Assembly: GCA_902540235.1 (NCBI GenBank)
Contig: CACBLI010000002.1
Span: 1-64,000, forward strand
Source of the DNA: an uncultured Pelagibacteraceae bacterium
Lineage (GTDB): Bacteria; Pseudomonadota; Alphaproteobacteria; Pelagibacterales; Pelagibacteraceae
Length of the DNA: 64,000 nt
Direction of reading: 5' to 3'
In this document: positions 1 to 8,037 of the stretch, piece after piece
Numbering within the stretch: the first letter of the stretch is position 1
How the letters are laid out: every line of letters begins with the position of its first letter
The notes under the pieces: generated by a model
Told to the model about the DNA's origin: nothing
Seen by the model: only the letters and a program-made list of their open reading frames with translations
The model's database searches: none
Program-made: the position numbers and the translations under genes

Positions 1-28
1 CCCCCTTTTGCAAGGGGACTTTTTTTTA
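1..28 (+). terminator. Rho-independent terminator of a gene left of the window
   Basis: A CCCCTT / AAGGGG stem with a short TTGC loop is followed by AC and eight T residues on the plus strand. This is the classic intrinsic terminator layout for a plus-strand gene ending before the window. The same stem could also serve the minus-strand amt transcript, but the T-run that would prove this lies outside the window. Confidence 0.75.
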
Positions 29-49
29 ACTAACTAGAGAGAGATTTAA

Positions 50-97
50 GGGGTCCTCCGATGAGTAATCGCGGAGATACAGAGAGCGAAGAACCCC
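50..97. other. Compact nested hairpin element downstream of amt
   Basis: GGGGT (50-54) can pair with ACCCC (93-97), and inside it CTCCG (56-60) pairs with CGGAG (72-76). The element is more G+C-rich than anything around it. It sits about 20 bases past the amt stop codon and before the leftward terminator. No T-run follows it on either strand, so it is not a plain terminator. It could be a 3'-UTR structure of amt or a small RNA; the function is unknown. Confidence 0.4.
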
Positions 98-117
98 ATA
101 ATTGTTATTGTTAACAA

Positions 118-1416
118 TTAGTCACGAATTGAGTAAGCTATAACTCCAGTCTCTGATACATCAGTTCCTTTAGTCTCAGCTTCTTTACTCAATCTGATAC
201 CCATTGTAGCTTTCATCAATGACCAAACTATAAACGCAGTAACAAACACAAATGCATTTATTGAAATTACACCTAGTAACTGAGTGCCGAAATTCGCACC
301 CGAGTTTGTAGCAGGAACTATTAAAGTTCCCCAGATACCTGCAAACAAGTGAGCAGGTACGGCTCCGACTACGTCATCGATTTTTAAAGCAAACAACATC
401 TTCGTACCATAAACAACTATTATACCTCCTACAGCACCAATTAAAATTGAAGCAAAAGGTGAAGGCATTAACGGTTCTGCTGTGATAGCAACTAAGCCAC
501 CAATACATCCATTAAGCATTTGCACTACGTCTGTTTTACCAGATAATCTAGTGACAGCTGCAGCGGCCATTACACCACCTGCACCAGCTAATAGAGTGTT
601 TATAAATATTTTTGAAACAGCAATTGCATCAGGTGCAGTACCAATTGCTAACTGTGAACCACCATTAAATCCAAACCAACCTAACCAAAGGATGAATACA
701 CCAAGTGTAACTAATGGAATTGATGATGCTGCAAAAGGTTTAAGTGGTGCCGGAGCTCCAGACTTAGTAAATCTTCCTAATCTAGGGCCAATAATTATAG
801 CACCAGCTAAAGCAGCTGCTCCACCTGTTGAGTGAACTAATGTTGAACCAGCAAAGTCTGAGAAACCAGCTTTAGCTAACCAGCCGCCTCCCCATTGCCA
901 ACCCATTACAATTGGATAAATAACACCAGCTAAAATTGCTGCGAATAAAAAGAATGGCCATAATTTAATTCTTTCAGCCATTGTTCCAGAAACAATTGAA
1001 ACTGTTGTTACACAAAATACCATTTGGAAATACCAATCTGATCCATCTGCATAACCAGTATCTATTTTACTAGCGTCGCTCCATGGGATGAATTTTCCAA
1101 TGTATCCTCCTTCTGGAATACCATATGCTAGGTTGTATCCAACTAACCAGAACATAATTGCTCCAATAGATACCAAACCTATATTTTTTGCACAGATTAC
1201 AGATACACTTTTCGATGTAACCATACCTGACTCTAACATTGCAAATCCACAAGCCATAAAAAAGACCAGGAACCCACACATTAAAAATAGTAGAGTATTA
1301 AAAATAAACCCTACTTCTGCAGAAACAGTTGAATCTGCATATCCTGCACTACTCATGTTTAATAAAAAAATTAAACTAATAAGTGGCACACTTATCTTAT
1401 TTAAAAATTTAGTCAT
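118..1416 (-). CDS. amt: Ammonium transporter, Amt/MEP/Rh family
   Basis: Imports ammonium/ammonia across the inner membrane, a main nitrogen source for oligotrophic marine bacteria. The 432-residue protein begins with a signal-like hydrophobic stretch ending near residue 28 (SAGYAD), then has about eleven membrane spans. The Amt core MACGFAMLESG lies near residue 55. The twin pore histidines appear in STLVHSTGG and in AHLFAGIWGT. The length is normal for the family. No glnK/glnB gene lies beside it; the neighbours are HU upstream and the window edge downstream. A 19-bp perfect palindrome lies about 70 bases upstream of the start and may be an operator. Family assignment is secure; substrate is by family. 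Confidence 0.95.
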   Translation of the reverse strand: MTKFLNKISVPLISLIFLLNMSSAGYADSTVSAEVGFIFNTLLFLMCGFLVFFMACGFAMLESGMVTSKSVSVICAKNIGLVSIGAIMFWLVGYNLAYGIPEGGYIGKFIPWSDASKIDTGYADGSDWYFQMVFCVTTVSIVSGTMAERIKLWPFFLFAAILAGVIYPIVMGWQWGGGWLAKAGFSDFAGSTLVHSTGGAAALAGAIIIGPRLGRFTKSGAPAPLKPFAASSIPLVTLGVFILWLGWFGFNGGSQLAIGTAPDAIAVSKIFINTLLAGAGGVMAAAAVTRLSGKTDVVQMLNGCIGGLVAITAEPLMPSPFASILIGAVGGIIVVYGTKMLFALKIDDVVGAVPAHLFAGIWGTLIVPATNSGANFGTQLLGVISINAFVFVTAFIVWSLMKATMGIRLSKEAETKGTDVSETGVIAYSIRD

Positions 1417-1488
1417 TAAGACCTCCCTGTTAAATTTGATGTATATTTTTTAAAATTAGGAAAAACTAACGTTGATTATGAGGATTGG

Positions 1489-1507
1489 ATATGCAGATTC
1501 TGCATAT
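1489..1507. promoter_or_regulatory. Perfect palindrome upstream of amt, candidate operator
   Basis: ATATGCAGA and TCTGCATAT flank a single T, a perfect inverted repeat with 9-base arms, 73 bases upstream of the amt start. Its core TGCA-N5-TGCA recalls half of the NtrC consensus, but the inner bases do not match well. It lies just outside the HU terminator hairpin, so an RNA role is also possible. Confidence 0.4.
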
Positions 1508-1511
1508 AGAA

Positions 1512-1542
1512 ACAGCCTCAACGAGAAAATCGTTAAGGCTGT
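1512..1542 (-). terminator. Terminator hairpin after the HU gene
   Basis: A 10-bp stem AGCCTTAACG / CGTTGAGGCT (minus strand, one G-U pair) with a short A/T loop starts soon after the HU stop codon. It is followed by GTTTCT on the minus strand and by a mixed T-rich stretch on the plus strand, so it may end transcription in both directions. The T-tract is weak. Confidence 0.55.
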
Positions 1543-1551
1543 TATTTAGAA

Positions 1552-1827
1552 TTATTTATTAAATACTTCTTTTAGAGCTTTTGCAGGCAAGAATTTTACC
1601 TTTTGAGATGCAGCAATTTGTATTTGCTCACCTGTTCTAGGGTTTCTTCCAACTCTTGCTTTTCTCTTGGCCACTTTATAAGTACCAAATCCTGCAATTT
1701 TTACAGGATCATCACCTTTTAAAGCATCTAAAATAGTGTTGGTAATTGTGTCAAAAGTTCTTTCAGCATCAGCTTTACTTAAATTTAAAGCTCCTGAAAG
1801 CTTGACTATTAGTTGTTTTTTATTCAT
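1552..1827 (-). CDS. hup: HU-family DNA-binding protein
   Basis: A small nucleoid-associated protein that bends and compacts DNA. At 91 residues it has the usual HU length. The signature region GFGTYKVAKRKARVGRNP, with the arm proline in RNPRTGE (near residue 62), is intact. The N-terminal MNKKQLIVKLSG is typical of HU rather than of IHF subunits, and no paired subunit lies beside it. The gene is monocistronic: about 150 bases of non-coding DNA precede it and a hairpin terminator follows. IHF-type specificity cannot be excluded from sequence alone, but the HU call is strong. Confidence 0.93.
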   Translation of the reverse strand: MNKKQLIVKLSGALNLSKADAERTFDTITNTILDALKGDDPVKIAGFGTYKVAKRKARVGRNPRTGEQIQIAASQKVKFLPAKALKEVFNK

Positions 1828-1980
1828 TTTAGCTCCGGTTTATGGTTAGGTACATTCTTATCAAAAGTGTTGATAAATCAAGCTTTTTTTTAGTGTTATT
1901 TTTAAAATTATACACAACATATAGTAAAATAGCTAAAAAGTATTGATTTTATTGGGTTTTAAATCAATTAATAAATTTAA

Positions 1981-3093
1981 TTAACTCAACAAACCTAAGT
2001 CTTTTAAGTCATTAAATGTTGTGAAAAACATCAAAGATAGCAGTAAAAATAGGCCGATTCGAAAAAAACCCTCCTGAGTTTTTTGTGATAAAGGGCGGCC
2101 TAAAATCTTTTCGAAAGCGTACAACATCAAATGACCACCATCTAACATTGGTATTGGAAATAAATTTACCAAGCCAAGACTTATGGAAATATATGCCATC
2201 ATACTTATAAATGCCAAGATACCAAACTCAGCAACCTGACCAGAAATTTTTGCTATTCTAATTGGGCCACCTAGTTGAGAAGTATCAGCCTTACCCATAA
2301 TCATTCCACCAACATATTTTAAAGATGAAATGCTCACGTAATACACTTCATTTACAGCGTGATATATAGCCTGGGCTGGACCTAACTTAACGTGATTTAT
2401 TTCATTATTATAAGCACCAAGCTTTATACCAACTATACGTTTATTAATTTTATTTCCAAGATTGTCCTCACTTAAAATCACTTTTGGTTTAATTTTAAGC
2501 AATAATTCATCATAAGATCGCTTTACCTTAAAATCTATAAGATCTGCAGTGGACATTGTAATGAACTTAGAAACATCCATGATGCTCTCAACTTTATTAC
2601 CGTCTATCTCTAAAATGATATCATTTTGCTTTAATCCACCTACCATTGCTGGACTATCTTTTTGGACTTCGTTTATTACCGCTGGAGTAAAATCTTTTCC
2701 TACAAAAGTATAAATTGAAAAAAAAATAACTAAAGCAAGTAAAAAATTAGCTAATGGTCCACCGAAAACAATTAATGCCCTTTGGTACAATGGTTTTAAA
2801 ACAAATAACTTTTGGCGATCATTTTCATTGTATTTTTCAAGAATTTTCTCCTGATCAGCTTGAGAAAAAACATTTCTATCTCCAAAAAATTTTACATAAC
2901 CACCTAAAGGTATCCAACAAATTTTCCATCTCGTACCAGATTTATCATTCCAACCGAAAATTTCTTTTCCAAAACCAATTGAAAAATCTGTCACTCCTAC
3001 TCCATATTTTCTTGCAAAATAATAATGTCCATATTCATGAATAAACACAACGACTAAAATCAAAAATAGAAAAGGTAATATATAACTAAGCAT
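1981..3093 (-). CDS. rseP: Site-2 intramembrane protease RseP (M50)
   Basis: An inner-membrane zinc metalloprotease that cleaves membrane-embedded substrates, in model bacteria the anti-sigma factor RseA and remnant signal peptides. The 370-residue protein has the HEYGH zinc motif at residues 19-23 in the first membrane span. A single PDZ domain lies at about residues 125-200 (GGLKQNDIILEIDG), and the second active-site motif MLDGGH lies in a late span (about residue 320). E. coli RseP has two PDZ domains and is longer, so this is the shorter one-PDZ form. In many bacteria rseP sits between dxr and bamA; here it follows a regulator and a small membrane protein instead. No sigma-E-type gene is visible nearby. 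Confidence 0.92.
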   Translation of the reverse strand: MLSYILPFLFLILVVVFIHEYGHYYFARKYGVGVTDFSIGFGKEIFGWNDKSGTRWKICWIPLGGYVKFFGDRNVFSQADQEKILEKYNENDRQKLFVLKPLYQRALIVFGGPLANFLLALVIFFSIYTFVGKDFTPAVINEVQKDSPAMVGGLKQNDIILEIDGNKVESIMDVSKFITMSTADLIDFKVKRSYDELLLKIKPKVILSEDNLGNKINKRIVGIKLGAYNNEINHVKLGPAQAIYHAVNEVYYVSISSLKYVGGMIMGKADTSQLGGPIRIAKISGQVAEFGILAFISMMAYISISLGLVNLFPIPMLDGGHLMLYAFEKILGRPLSQKTQEGFFRIGLFLLLSLMFFTTFNDLKDLGLLS

Positions 3094-3127
3094 AATTTTT
3101 TCTAATTAAATTTATAAACATAATAGA

Positions 3128-3292
3128 TCAAAAATATAACAATGCAAAAATGACTCCTAAAATTAATATTGATAATATTAAAATTATATAATTGATTTTT
3201 ATATTGAATTTTTTATAAATTACTTCGTTTATTTTTTCCCAAAATAAAACAACAAGAAAAATAACTACTGCTGGAACAATAAACTTAACCAT
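3128..3292 (-). CDS. Small membrane protein, 54 residues, unknown function
   Basis: An ATG-started ORF on the minus strand fits in the gap between the RamB-like regulator and rseP. It encodes 54 residues: a hydrophobic segment from about residue 4 to 17 (IVPAVVIFLVVLFW), a short charged linker (EKINEVIYKKFNIK), and a second hydrophobic segment to the C terminus. That gives two membrane spans with a cytoplasmic basic loop. It starts 5 bases after the stop codon of the regulator and ends about 34 bases before rseP, which suggests co-transcription. No clear Shine-Dalgarno sequence is visible. The hydrophobic pattern and exact fit in the gap support a real gene, but no family is recognised. Confidence 0.6.
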   Translation of the reverse strand: MVKFIVPAVVIFLVVLFWEKINEVIYKKFNIKINYIILILSILILGVIFALLYF

Positions 3293-3297
3293 TATTA

Positions 3298-4737
3298 TTA
3301 ACTTTTATCTCCAACATAGACTGATACACCTCTCGAATTAATATCAACATCAAATTTTTTATGTAAAGGAGGAAAAGCTCTTTGGGAACAGTCTAATCTA
3401 TCGCATGTTCTACATGATACACCTATTGGTATTTCGGTAGATTTATCGTTAATGTTTATATTTTCAGTGTAAATAAAATCTTTTGCATATTTTGCTTCAC
3501 ATCCAAGGCCAATTGATAGAATACTTTTTGATTGACCAAATCTACCGATACCTTTTTCGACGGTCCTGGCAATACAAACGTATTTTTCCCCATTACTCAT
3601 TTTACTAACAGCTGCTTGAATTACACCAGGTCTAGTTAATGCTGAATAAACATTCCATCTAGGACACGCTCCACCATACCTTGGAATTTCAATTCCTGAT
3701 AAAGAGAATCTTTTAGAAATATTTCCAGCCATATCTACCCTCAGAAAATGAAATGGAATACCAGGTAATTTTGGATCCTGTAAACACGTTACTCTGTGAG
3801 CCACTTGCTCAAAGGAAGTTGCAAAAGTATTTTGTAATAGCTCTAAATCATATTTAAGTTTTTTACATTGAGAATGGAACTGTTTATATGGCATCAGAAT
3901 TGCTGCACCACAATAGTTTAGTAAAGCTACTTTAGTCAATTTTTTTGATTCTTCAGATGGAAAAGTAAATTTTTTTAAGTATTCCTCTATTTCTTTAATT
4001 GCACCCTCTTGAGCTATCTGAGCAGCTGCATGAAGTTTTTTTGTCTCTAAAGAACTATAATCACTTAACAAAAGCTCTTTTTTATTTTTGTTAAAAATCT
4101 TAGAAAACGGTTTATTTTCCTCAGGTATAACGTCTTTCACTTTTATATTATATTCTGAGTTTAAGTACTCACAAAGTGCTATATATCTTGTTCGATTGTT
4201 TTTTTGAACTTTATCAAAAACCTTATTCGCAAAATCTTCTAGTTTTGGGAAATAATTTTTATTTTCTTGTAAAAAATCTGATATAACCTCTCCAGGGAAA
4301 GAATTTTTTCTATTATCTACAATCTTCCCAGATATTTTCTCTATTTTGTTTACAAGTTCGTGATCTTTCTTTTTAAGGATATCCCCCAATCTAACTATTG
4401 CCTTTCCTATTTTTGGATTTGTACCAACAAGATCTTTTACCTCTGGTCCTAAAATGTCTAAATCCTCAAATAATTCATCATCTAGAATTTCAGACAAAGT
4501 GTTTTCTAAATTTAAGTCAGTTTTTGTGGTAAGCTGAGAAAGCTCAATATTTAGTTTTTCACAAATTTTTAATAGTAAATCTCCATCTATTTTCCTTTTT
4601 CCCCCCTCGATCAAATTTAAATAACTAGGGGAAATATTTAATTCTTCAGCTAATTTGTTGGCCTGAAGACCAAGTTGTCTTCTAAAAGCCTTAATTTTTG
4701 GACCAATTTTTAAATTAATTTGACTCATATTTACCAT
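3298..4737 (-). CDS. RamB/ScfR-like XRE regulator of acetate or short-chain acyl metabolism
   Basis: A 479-residue DNA-binding regulator with an N-terminal HTH_3 domain (about residues 10-70, with LAEELNISPSYLNLIEGG as the recognition unit). A middle region at the place of the IrrE/M78 domain follows, and a C-terminal short-chain-fatty-acid-regulator domain ends in a cysteine cluster (SCRTCDRLDCSQRAFPP). RamB, MccR and ScfR relatives control glyoxylate-shunt and acyl-CoA genes. The isocitrate lyase gene directly across the divergent promoter fits that role. The M78 zinc motif HExxH appears to be replaced by LHAAAQ, so protease activity is unlikely. A start at 4728 (ATG, MSQIN) is equally possible. 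Repeated TTTGTAAA sites reach the start codon, which suggests autoregulation. Confidence 0.85.
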   Translation of the reverse strand: MVNMSQINLKIGPKIKAFRRQLGLQANKLAEELNISPSYLNLIEGGKRKIDGDLLLKICEKLNIELSQLTTKTDLNLENTLSEILDDELFEDLDILGPEVKDLVGTNPKIGKAIVRLGDILKKKDHELVNKIEKISGKIVDNRKNSFPGEVISDFLQENKNYFPKLEDFANKVFDKVQKNNRTRYIALCEYLNSEYNIKVKDVIPEENKPFSKIFNKNKKELLLSDYSSLETKKLHAAAQIAQEGAIKEIEEYLKKFTFPSEESKKLTKVALLNYCGAAILMPYKQFHSQCKKLKYDLELLQNTFATSFEQVAHRVTCLQDPKLPGIPFHFLRVDMAGNISKRFSLSGIEIPRYGGACPRWNVYSALTRPGVIQAAVSKMSNGEKYVCIARTVEKGIGRFGQSKSILSIGLGCEAKYAKDFIYTENININDKSTEIPIGVSCRTCDRLDCSQRAFPPLHKKFDVDINSRGVSVYVGDKS

Positions 4738-4827
4738 TTGTAAATTTTGTAAATTTATTTTTACAATTTTTTTCTATCATTTACAATACTTTTACACTTT
4801 TTTGTAGATTTTGTAAATCCTGTAAAT
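4737..4827. promoter_or_regulatory. Cluster of TTTGTAAA/TTTACAA sites between regulator and aceA
   Basis: TTTGTAAA occurs at 4737-4744 and 4746-4753 and as TTTGTAAAT at 4810-4818, with TGTAAAT at 4821-4827. The reverse form TTTACAA occurs near 4759 and 4780. RamB-type regulators are known to bind AAAGTTTGCAAA-like motifs, so these are plausible operators of the divergent regulator/aceA region. Confidence 0.6.
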
Positions 4828-4839
4828 TATAAGATTTAC

Positions 4840-5001
4840 ATGGACGAAAAACTAAAAAACACTGAAAATGAAGCTCAAATTATAAGACATGAGGATCTTG
4901 CTCGACATAATAGAAGAGGGATTTACATGAGAGATGATCATTGTGATTGGGGTTCTAGTGGAATGAACGATTTAAACGACTCTACAAGAGACTCGAATTA
5001 A
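4840..5001 (+). CDS. Small polar protein, 53 residues, upstream of isocitrate lyase
   Basis: An ATG ORF of 53 codons lies between the TTTGTAAA site cluster and aceA, in the same direction as aceA with a 60-base gap. The product is very polar and charged, with the segment IIRHEDLARHNRRGIYMRDDHCDWGSSGMNDLND. It has no hydrophobic segment and one cysteine. No Shine-Dalgarno sequence is visible, and the start lies only 13 bases after the last operator-like site, so the mRNA may be nearly leaderless. Codon use looks coding rather than random. No known family is recognised. It may instead be a leader ORF involved in aceA expression. Confidence 0.5.
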   Translation: MDEKLKNTENEAQIIRHEDLARHNRRGIYMRDDHCDWGSSGMNDLNDSTRDSN

Positions 5002-5061
5002 ATCTTTAAGTTTCACTAAATTCATTTCTTAAAATAACTTTAACATCAAAGGATTCCTCTA

Positions 5062-6336
5062 ATGAGTGCAGAAAATATTTCGTATGACTTAAAAAGATTT
5101 GCAGGAATAAAAAGGGACTACACTCCACAAGAAGTTGAAAGGCTGAGGGGCTCAATTAAAATAGAATACTCTTTATGCAGACAACAATCTGTTAAATTAT
5201 GGAAGCTTCTAAATACAGAAAATTATGTTAACACTTTAGGATCTTTGTCAGGTAACCACGCTGTTCAACATGCTAAGGCAGGTTTAAAGGCAATCTATTT
5301 AAGTGGATGGCAAGTTGCTGCCGATGCAAACAGTGCTGGGGAAATGTACCCAGATCAATCATTATATCCTTACGATAGTGCTCCAAAATTAGTTGAATCA
5401 ATGAACAATGCTTTGATTAGAGCTGATCAAATTCAACATATGGAACTTCTAGATGGAGATATGAAAAAAGAAAAAAGAATAGATTATATGCTTCCAATTA
5501 TAGCTGATGGTGAGGCAGGTTTTGGAGGACCTTTAAATGTATTTGAATTAGCAAAAAAATTTATTAAAGCTGGAGCTGCGGGTGTTCACTTTGAAGATCA
5601 GTTGGCAAGTGAAAAAAAATGTGGTCATATGGGTGGAAAAGTACTTGTACCAACAAGCACTATGATTAAAAATTTGAAAGCTGCTAGATTAGCTGCAGAT
5701 ATTGCTGATGTTCCTCTTATTATATTAGCAAGAACAGACGCTAATGCTGCAAAACTTATTACTAATGATCATGATAATAATGATAAACCTTTTATGACCG
5801 GTGAAAGATCACCAGAAGGATTTTATTATGTTAAAGCCGGAATTGAACAAGCAATTTCTCGAGGATTAGCTTATGCGCCATATTCGGATTTAATCTGGTG
5901 TGAAACTGCTACCCCAAATTTGCAAGAAGCAAAAAAATTTGCAGATGCCATACATGAAAAGTTTCCTGGTAAACTTTTAGCATATAATTGTTCACCATCG
6001 TTTAATTGGAAAAAGCACTTGTCAGATTCAGAAATTGCTTCTTTTCAAAAAGAAATTAGTGCTATGGGTTATAAATTCCAATTTATTACTCTTGCTGGAT
6101 TTCACACTCAAAATATTGCAATTTTTGAGCTTGCAGAAAAATATAAAAAAGAGGGTATGTCTGCTTATTCAAAAATTCAAGAACAAGAATTTGCTCGTGA
6201 AAAAGATGGTTACACAAGCGTAAAACATCAAAGAGAAGTTGGCACTTCTTACTTTGATGCTGTTTCTAATACGATTAGCAGTGGAAAGAGCTCAACAACG
6301 GCAATGGCTGGTTCTACTGAGTCTGAGCAATTTTAA
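5062..6336 (+). CDS. aceA: Isocitrate lyase
   Basis: Cleaves isocitrate to glyoxylate and succinate, the first step of the glyoxylate shunt, allowing growth on C2 compounds. The 424-residue protein carries the catalytic motif KKCGHMGGK (about residue 190), the metal-binding region DGEAGFGG and the ARTDANAA segment, all typical of the bacterial subclass near 430 residues. The start follows AAAGGATTCCTCT, an acceptable ribosome site. Malate synthase is not beside it. The RamB-like regulator transcribed the other way, and the site cluster in between, suggest local control. Confidence 0.97.
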   Translation: MSAENISYDLKRFAGIKRDYTPQEVERLRGSIKIEYSLCRQQSVKLWKLLNTENYVNTLGSLSGNHAVQHAKAGLKAIYLSGWQVAADANSAGEMYPDQSLYPYDSAPKLVESMNNALIRADQIQHMELLDGDMKKEKRIDYMLPIIADGEAGFGGPLNVFELAKKFIKAGAAGVHFEDQLASEKKCGHMGGKVLVPTSTMIKNLKAARLAADIADVPLIILARTDANAAKLITNDHDNNDKPFMTGERSPEGFYYVKAGIEQAISRGLAYAPYSDLIWCETATPNLQEAKKFADAIHEKFPGKLLAYNCSPSFNWKKHLSDSEIASFQKEISAMGYKFQFITLAGFHTQNIAIFELAEKYKKEGMSAYSKIQEQEFAREKDGYTSVKHQREVGTSYFDAVSNTISSGKSSTTAMAGSTESEQF

Positions 6337-6391
6337 AAACAGTCTTATTCATTTAAAAAAATTGTTATTATGTTCCTCTATTAGTTTCTTT

Positions 6392-7012
6392 TTATTGATT
6401 AATTTTTTTTGCTAAAATGTTTTCTTTATCAACTTTGATAATTTCAAATCCATGTAATGTTAATTTTTCTTTAACAAACTTAAGTTTTGTTCCTTCAAAA
6501 AAAGTTCCATCAAAATGCTTGGCCTCAAATTCTAATGTTTTAATGTCTATTTTAGTAAAATCAATTGTCTTTAAAATTTCAAACTCAGCTCCTTCAACAT
6601 CTATTTGTAGATGTTTAATAGATTTAATTTGATATTTTTCAATTAATTTATCAAAATCAATGAATTCTATTTCTATATCCTCAATATCTTCGTCAGTGAT
6701 TAAAAATCTTTTATTTCTGTGATTTAAAATATGTTGTTTATCAAAAGAGCCTATACCGCTTGCCCAATGTTTTCCTAATCTATGAATTGAGTTTTCTTTA
6801 ACAAAAAAAAATCTTCTAATTTTGTTTTCTGAAAAAATTGCGTTTTCACAAATAAAAATATTTTTTTTTTCCGAAAAATTTTTTTTTAAAATTCTATTAT
6901 TATAAGGAACAGGTTCTACTAAAAGTATGTTGTCATTTCCACATTCATTTATCTTATCTTCTAGCCAAACACCAAAATGTGCCCCAATAACTACTAATCC
7001 AAAATCTTTCAC
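6392..7012 (-). CDS. FkbM-family methyltransferase
   Basis: A 206-residue SAM-dependent methyltransferase of the FkbM type, a family that often O-methylates sugars of polysaccharides or natural products. The N-terminal GAHFGVWLED and the LLVEPVPYN region match the SAM site. The FkbM signature LQIDVEGAEFEILK is present at about residue 137. It starts 9 bases after the nrdB stop codon, so it is probably co-transcribed with nrdAB, although no functional link is evident. The protein is shorter at the N terminus than many FkbM proteins but has the complete core. The substrate is unknown. Confidence 0.8.
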   Translation of the reverse strand: MKDFGLVVIGAHFGVWLEDKINECGNDNILLVEPVPYNNRILKKNFSEKKNIFICENAIFSENKIRRFFFVKENSIHRLGKHWASGIGSFDKQHILNHRNKRFLITDEDIEDIEIEFIDFDKLIEKYQIKSIKHLQIDVEGAEFEILKTIDFTKIDIKTLEFEAKHFDGTFFEGTKLKFVKEKLTLHGFEIIKVDKENILAKKINQ

Positions 7013-7020
7013 TTAGGAAA

Positions 7021-8037
7021 TTAACTAAATGCTTCTACCCAAGTCCCTTGTGTTGATGCTTTAGAATATTCAGTCGCACGACCTTCAAAGAAATTCATAT
7101 GCTCAACTGCATTTAACATAGTATCAAGCCATCCAAGAGGATTTTTCTGTACATCATAAATTGGTTCTAAACCTAATTGGACTAATCTTCTGTTGCCAAT
7201 GAATCTAATATAATCTTTAACCTCTTGCGCTGTTAGACCTTCCATAGGACCCATTTCAAAAGCTAAATCTATAAAAGCATCTTCATGCTCAATAATAGTT
7301 CTACAAGCCTCATAAAGTTCTTTTTTTAATTTAGGAGTCCAAATCTCTGGATTTTCTTTTATGAATTCTTTAAAAATTCTTATCATTGAATTACAGTGAA
7401 GAGTTTCATCCCTTACAGACCAGGTGACTATCTGACCCATACCTTTCATTTTATTATGTCTTGGGAAATTTAAAAGAATTGCAAAACTTGCAAATAATTG
7501 TAAGCCCTCTGTAAATGCACTAAAGACAGCAACTGTTTTTGCGATGTCTTCCTTGGAGTTTACATTAAATCCCTGCATATAATCATATTTGTCTTTCATC
7601 TCTTTATACTTCATAAACGCTGAGTATTCAGACTCTGGCATACCAATTGTATCTAATAAATGAGAATAGGCTGCAACATGAACTGTTTCCATCGCAGCAA
7701 AAGCTGTCATCATCATAAGAACTTCCGTAGGTTTAAATACAGTTGTGTAATGTCTTAGATAACAATTATTAACTTCTACATCAGCTTGAGTAAAAAATCT
7801 GAAAATTTGAGTAAGAAGATTTTTTTCCGGTTGTGATAAATTTTTTTGCCAGTCTCTCACGTCATCGCCAAGAGGTACTTCCTCTGGTAACCAATGAATT
7901 CTTTGTTGAGTTAACCAGGCATCATAACACCATGGATATCTAAATGGTTTGTACACTGGGTTCTCAACTAGTAATCCCATTTTCTTTGGTTGAATAATCT
8001 CTTTCTTTTTATCTCCTATTTTTTCTATTACTGACAT
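7021..8037 (-). CDS. nrdB: Class I ribonucleotide reductase, beta (radical) subunit
   Basis: Houses the di-iron tyrosyl radical cofactor used by NrdA to reduce ribonucleotides. The metal ligands are visible: Asp in TQADVEV, Glu and His in METVHVAAYSH, Glu in FTEGLQL, and Glu/His in RDETLHC. The radical Tyr sits four residues after the first His, so this is a tyrosine-type subunit. A longer frame opens with GTG at 8046, but AGGAG (8047-8051) is ideally spaced 8-9 bases from the ATG at 8035-8037, so I choose 338 residues. The start lies inside the last codons of nrdA, giving a 10-base overlap and likely translational coupling. Confidence 0.95.
   Translation of the reverse strand: MSVIEKIGDKKKEIIQPKKMGLLVENPVYKPFRYPWCYDAWLTQQRIHWLPEEVPLGDDVRDWQKNLSQPEKNLLTQIFRFFTQADVEVNNCYLRHYTTVFKPTEVLMMMTAFAAMETVHVAAYSHLLDTIGMPESEYSAFMKYKEMKDKYDYMQGFNVNSKEDIAKTVAVFSAFTEGLQLFASFAILLNFPRHNKMKGMGQIVTWSVRDETLHCNSMIRIFKEFIKENPEIWTPKLKKELYEACRTIIEHEDAFIDLAFEMGPMEGLTAQEVKDYIRFIGNRRLVQLGLEPIYDVQKNPLGWLDTMLNAVEHMNFFEGRATEYSKASTQGTWVEAFS

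Noticed and set aside
56-93. Hammerhead ribozyme-like string CCGATGAG ... CGAAG
   Set aside because: The core should read CUGANGA and GAAA. Here the second core base is C, the base after GAA is G, and the would-be stem II does not pair.
482-835. 117-residue plus-strand frame inside amt
   Set aside because: It is antisense to the well-conserved Amt core, Pro/Ala/Asn-rich, and has no ribosome site or family match.
2754-3044. 96-residue plus-strand frame antisense to rseP
   Set aside because: Low-complexity His/Phe/Leu composition expected from the antisense of hydrophobic and charged codons; rseP is unambiguous.
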